Shown one piece after another: positions 61,564 through 64,000 of a DNA stretch of 64,000 nt. The position numbers were made by a program, and so were the translations under genes. Each line of letters begins with the position of its first letter. The first letter of the stretch is position 1. Under the pieces are notes generated by a model that saw nothing but the letters and a program-made list of their open reading frames with translations, was not told where the DNA came from and did no database searches. Source of the DNA: Prevotella sp. (GTDB taxonomy: Bacteria > Bacteroidota > Bacteroidia > Bacteroidales > Bacteroidaceae); assembly GCA_017462915.1 (NCBI GenBank), contig JAFTQG010000049.1:124001-188000 (forward strand), in the 5' to 3' direction.

Positions 61564-61756
61564 CCCAAATCGGTCATTAGATTTCACTTCGTTTCGTTTT
61601 TATCTCCGTTGTATTGCAACCATTTCGTCGAAGGCATAGTGGGCTATGTCGAGACGGAACGGGAAGCAAGACAGCGAAGAGAAAGGCGAAACGAACGAAA
61701 AGACCATATAACAATAACAGAATATTACTGTATGTCGGTCTAATGACCGATTTGGG
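61564..61756. mobile_element. 193-bp MITE-like element, copy 2
   Basis: Same length as copy 1 (20784-20976). The terminal inverted repeats CCCAAATCGGTCATTAGA / TCTAATGACCGATTTGGG are perfect over 18 bp here. There is no coding capacity. It lies between the MFS operon hairpin and the end of the next minus-strand gene. Confidence 0.8.
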
Positions 61757-61778
61757 TTAATCTACCATATTGCAGATA

Positions 61779-62933
61779 TCATTCGCGATTGTTCTTGATT
61801 TTGTCAAACCGCAGAATAAAGAACATCTCCACTATCCTGACAAGATTCCATATACATTCTGACGGATAGTGTCTGAACTGTTGCATTCCAGACATCGTCC
61901 GCTTGTACAATCTCATGACATGACCGTCATCTGGTTTACAGGCAAACGGATTGTCTGTCATATAATGTCCGAAATTTCCACCGCTGATGATTTTCCCAAG
62001 CAACAGTTCTCCTAATACTTTGTCTGGCTTTACAATCATCCGTTCGTGTTCGAGGCCAAAAACCTTTTGCAACACCCACATTACCGCGCCGCAGAATCTA
62101 TATAATCCTAAAGTCTTCAGATCATGCCGTAGCCTGTCCATTGTCTTTCTGTCGTCAAGTTTGCCGTCATGTATCCATTTGTTTGTAAGATAATAATAAT
62201 CCATTATCTGTCTCAGACCAATGCCTTCTTGAAGGAAATGACGGAAAATATGTGCCAGCAGGAATACCATATTGAACTCATCTGTCGGACAAGGCACTCC
62301 TAACGAAGTGACATTTGAGAACTGATGAGCGGCCTGTCTACGCAGATATTTCTTGACACGGCGTGTAGCAAAATAACTGTTGAAATAGAATGGCAGGAAA
62401 TGCAATTCCATCGGTATATCCCTGATGACAGGAAAGACTATGTTATGCAGGCATATCTCTGCATCGGCAGAACACTCATGAGCATACTCGACAATAGCCT
62501 TACGGCATCTGTCAAAATCCATATTGCCTGTTGCAAACATGCCTTTCGGCATTGCCCAGACATCAATATCTCCACTTTGACGCCGAAGGGGATTAGGATA
62601 ATACGCCGCAACACCTTGTCCTTTCAGCAGGCAAGCATCGAACCCATCTTCATTTAGTTTTCTGAATATCCTTATCGTCTGCCCATTCAGATATGTGTTT
62701 CTCTGCTCTATCCTGGCGGTTATGAATCCCCATTGCAACAGCAACTTTCTTGGCGGCCGTTGCTCATCTGGCAACCTCTCGATGCCGTCTGCACAGATTC
62801 CGACAATAGCCTGCTCCTTAGATTGCTCAAACAGTCTCTCCCACTGCAAGGCTGTAGGAGGCTCATCCAGCCGAGAACGTCTGCCGTCAGCGACCTGCAA
62901 TAACTGAAAAAGAATATCTGTCGTAACAACCAT
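61779..62933 (-). CDS. Nucleotidyltransferase-family protein (NTP_transf_5)
   Basis: A 384-residue protein of the PF14907-like group. The nucleotidyltransferase core is visible as CLLKGQGVAAYYPNPLRRQSGDIDVWA (cited in part), with the metal-binding DID, preceded by a helical N-terminus. The C-terminal part is helical (VFLLAHIFRHFLQEGIGLRQ). Members are often found in surface-polysaccharide or peptide-modification loci, but no reaction is known to me. It follows a glycosyltransferase gene on the same strand with a 95-bp gap. Confidence 0.8.
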   Translation of the reverse strand: MVVTTDILFQLLQVADGRRSRLDEPPTALQWERLFEQSKEQAIVGICADGIERLPDEQRPPRKLLLQWGFITARIEQRNTYLNGQTIRIFRKLNEDGFDACLLKGQGVAAYYPNPLRRQSGDIDVWAMPKGMFATGNMDFDRCRKAIVEYAHECSADAEICLHNIVFPVIRDIPMELHFLPFYFNSYFATRRVKKYLRRQAAHQFSNVTSLGVPCPTDEFNMVFLLAHIFRHFLQEGIGLRQIMDYYYLTNKWIHDGKLDDRKTMDRLRHDLKTLGLYRFCGAVMWVLQKVFGLEHERMIVKPDKVLGELLLGKIISGGNFGHYMTDNPFACKPDDGHVMRLYKRTMSGMQQFRHYPSECIWNLVRIVEMFFILRFDKIKNNRE

Positions 62934-63028
62934 TTTTTATTGATTATCAAATTGGCCCATTGGTTCTAACCTTCTGAATCTACGTGACACATTTACAGCA
63001 CGCAGATTCAGAAGATGCTTTCCATGCC

Positions 63029-64000
63029 TTAATCAAACATTTTATATATCCGTTGCAGTTCTTTGTCTATACTCTGCAAGGAGAACCTCTCCATGACAAA
63101 TTCACGTGAATACCGTGCCATTTGCTGACGTTTCTCCTCGTTTAATATGAGATATTCAAGTCGCTCGGCAAGAGCCTGCCAATCACCGAAATCGAATGTC
63201 AGGCAGTTTCTGCCATCCTCTATGACATCGGGAAGACCGCCCACAGGTGTAGTGACAACGCAGATGCCATAGGCCCATGACTCCAAGACGACCATCGGGA
63301 ATCCTTCTTCATAAGAGCACATGCAATATATCGAGGCTTTGCGGAAATAATCTTCCTTTTCCTTCCCTGTAACATATCCTGTAAACGTCACAACATCGTA
63401 CAGGGACATGTCATCAGACATTCTCATAAACCTCTCCACCTCACCGTTGCCGAGCATCATTATCTCCCATTCGGGATATTTCATCTTCAATGTCTGCCAA
63501 GCCTTGAACAGAAGGTCTGGAGCCTTATTGTCATTGAAATAGGCTGCCATGATGATTGTCTTTGTCTTCTCAGAGAAATCCACGGGAGGCACTGCCTCGC
63601 AGGCATTATAGAGGACGGCTGTCTTGGTCTTTATACCCGAATACTCTTCCTTGAAAAGCCGTTCCCACTTTTTGGCAAGCAGAATTATCAGGTCCGATTT
63701 TCTGAGACACCAAAGGAAGAGGCTGTTGTCTGTATGATTCCTCAACTGGTTGCCCATGTGTATATGCATGATAATGCTCTTCCTTCCCAACAATGCAAGC
63801 AGGAATATCGGCATCTGGATGACAAGGCATATCCTGTCCGGTACTGTGTGAAAATGCACGATATCATATTTCCATATAACAAATAGTGCAACAAACCACG
63901 ACCGCACAGCATACCACAGTTTCCACATATAGCTACGCTGTATTTGCGTACCAATCCAGCGACAAGAGTATTTCTCCCATGTCGGCATCTTTTCCATCAG
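63029..64000 (-). CDS. GT4-family glycosyltransferase, 5' end beyond the window
   Basis: The frame is open to the window edge. An internal Met lies at 63997, but the codon before it is sense, so the true start is probably outside. A GT-B fold is indicated by YDIVHFHTVPDRICLVI and MHIHMGNQLRNH in the first half. The second half has AAYFNDNKAPDLLFKAWQTL, VTFTGYVTGKEKEDYF, the catalytic EX7E region YCMCSYEEGFPMVVLESWAYG and TTPVGGLPDVIEDGRN. It probably adds a sugar to a cell-surface polysaccharide. It looks like the edge of an exopolysaccharide or capsule locus. Confidence 0.88.
   Translation of the reverse strand: MMEKMPTWEKYSCRWIGTQIQRSYMWKLWYAVRSWFVALFVIWKYDIVHFHTVPDRICLVIQMPIFLLALLGRKSIIMHIHMGNQLRNHTDNSLFLWCLRKSDLIILLAKKWERLFKEEYSGIKTKTAVLYNACEAVPPVDFSEKTKTIIMAAYFNDNKAPDLLFKAWQTLKMKYPEWEIMMLGNGEVERFMRMSDDMSLYDVVTFTGYVTGKEKEDYFRKASIYCMCSYEEGFPMVVLESWAYGICVVTTPVGGLPDVIEDGRNCLTFDFGDWQALAERLEYLILNEEKRQQMARYSREFVMERFSLQSIDKELQRIYKMFD

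Overview
The window looks like a chromosomal segment of a Bacteroidales bacterium, most likely a Prevotella-like member of the Prevotellaceae. Three things support this. Promoters have the form TTTG(G), 19 nt, TAnnTTTG. Three type IX secretion system (T9SS) proteins are present (PorT, PorX, PorW), with an ExbB-ExbD-ExbD-TonB operon of Bacteroidetes type. Several intergenic repeat families are of a kind I associate with Prevotella. No species is claimed.

Layout. 1-4.6 kb: a minus-strand sugar isomerase / FGGY kinase / split transketolase set that matches the D-apiose (pectin RG-II sugar) pathway known from gut Bacteroides. 4.7-8.6 kb: an operon of DUF1599, DoxX-like, tpiA, SPOR and folE. 8.7-12.6 kb: porT, a two-gene split 5'-nucleotidase and class II aldolase. 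12.8-15.1 kb: malic enzyme fused to a phosphotransacetylase domain. 15.1-16.2 kb: a gene-free stretch with a probable small RNA. 16.2-19.1 kb: a coiled-coil lipoprotein and a LytS/LytTR two-component pair. 19.3-21.6 kb: rubrerythrin, SodB and carbonic anhydrase. 21.6-25.1 kb: mostly intergenic sequence and very small genes, then a P-loop/CYTH fusion. 25.2-27.6 kb: a secreted PL9-type pectate lyase. 28-40 kb: tadA, a TonB energising operon with PstS-like and TPR proteins, an aminotransferase, an LptF/G permease and two tRNAs. 40.2-54.2 kb: porX, a porW whose ORF carries an unusual N-terminal extension, aroA, cca, folK, queA, truB, uppP, DUF3098, ftsX and a Gate-domain protein. 54.9-61.4 kb: an acyl-AMP ligase/ACP/PlsC protein, then a two-gene operon of a double URO-D-like protein and an ACS-family MFS transporter. 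61.8-64 kb: the start of a polysaccharide-type locus (NTP_transf_5 protein, GT4 glycosyltransferase).

Themes. Pectin use links the PL9 lyase with the putative apiose pathway. The T9SS exports surface proteins, and the lyase carries a possible C-terminal sorting tail. Redox defence is represented by rubrerythrin and SodB.

The most unusual signals are non-coding or architectural. Four intergenic arrays each hold exactly four palindromic units at an exact 22-bp pitch. Two copies of a 193-bp element have perfect 18-bp terminal inverted repeats at copy 2. The porW reading frame is continuous with an upstream membrane-protein gene and contains an internal lipobox. The double URO-D/MFS operon has no function I recognise. 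Several promoter-terminator units appear to encode small RNAs or tiny proteins.
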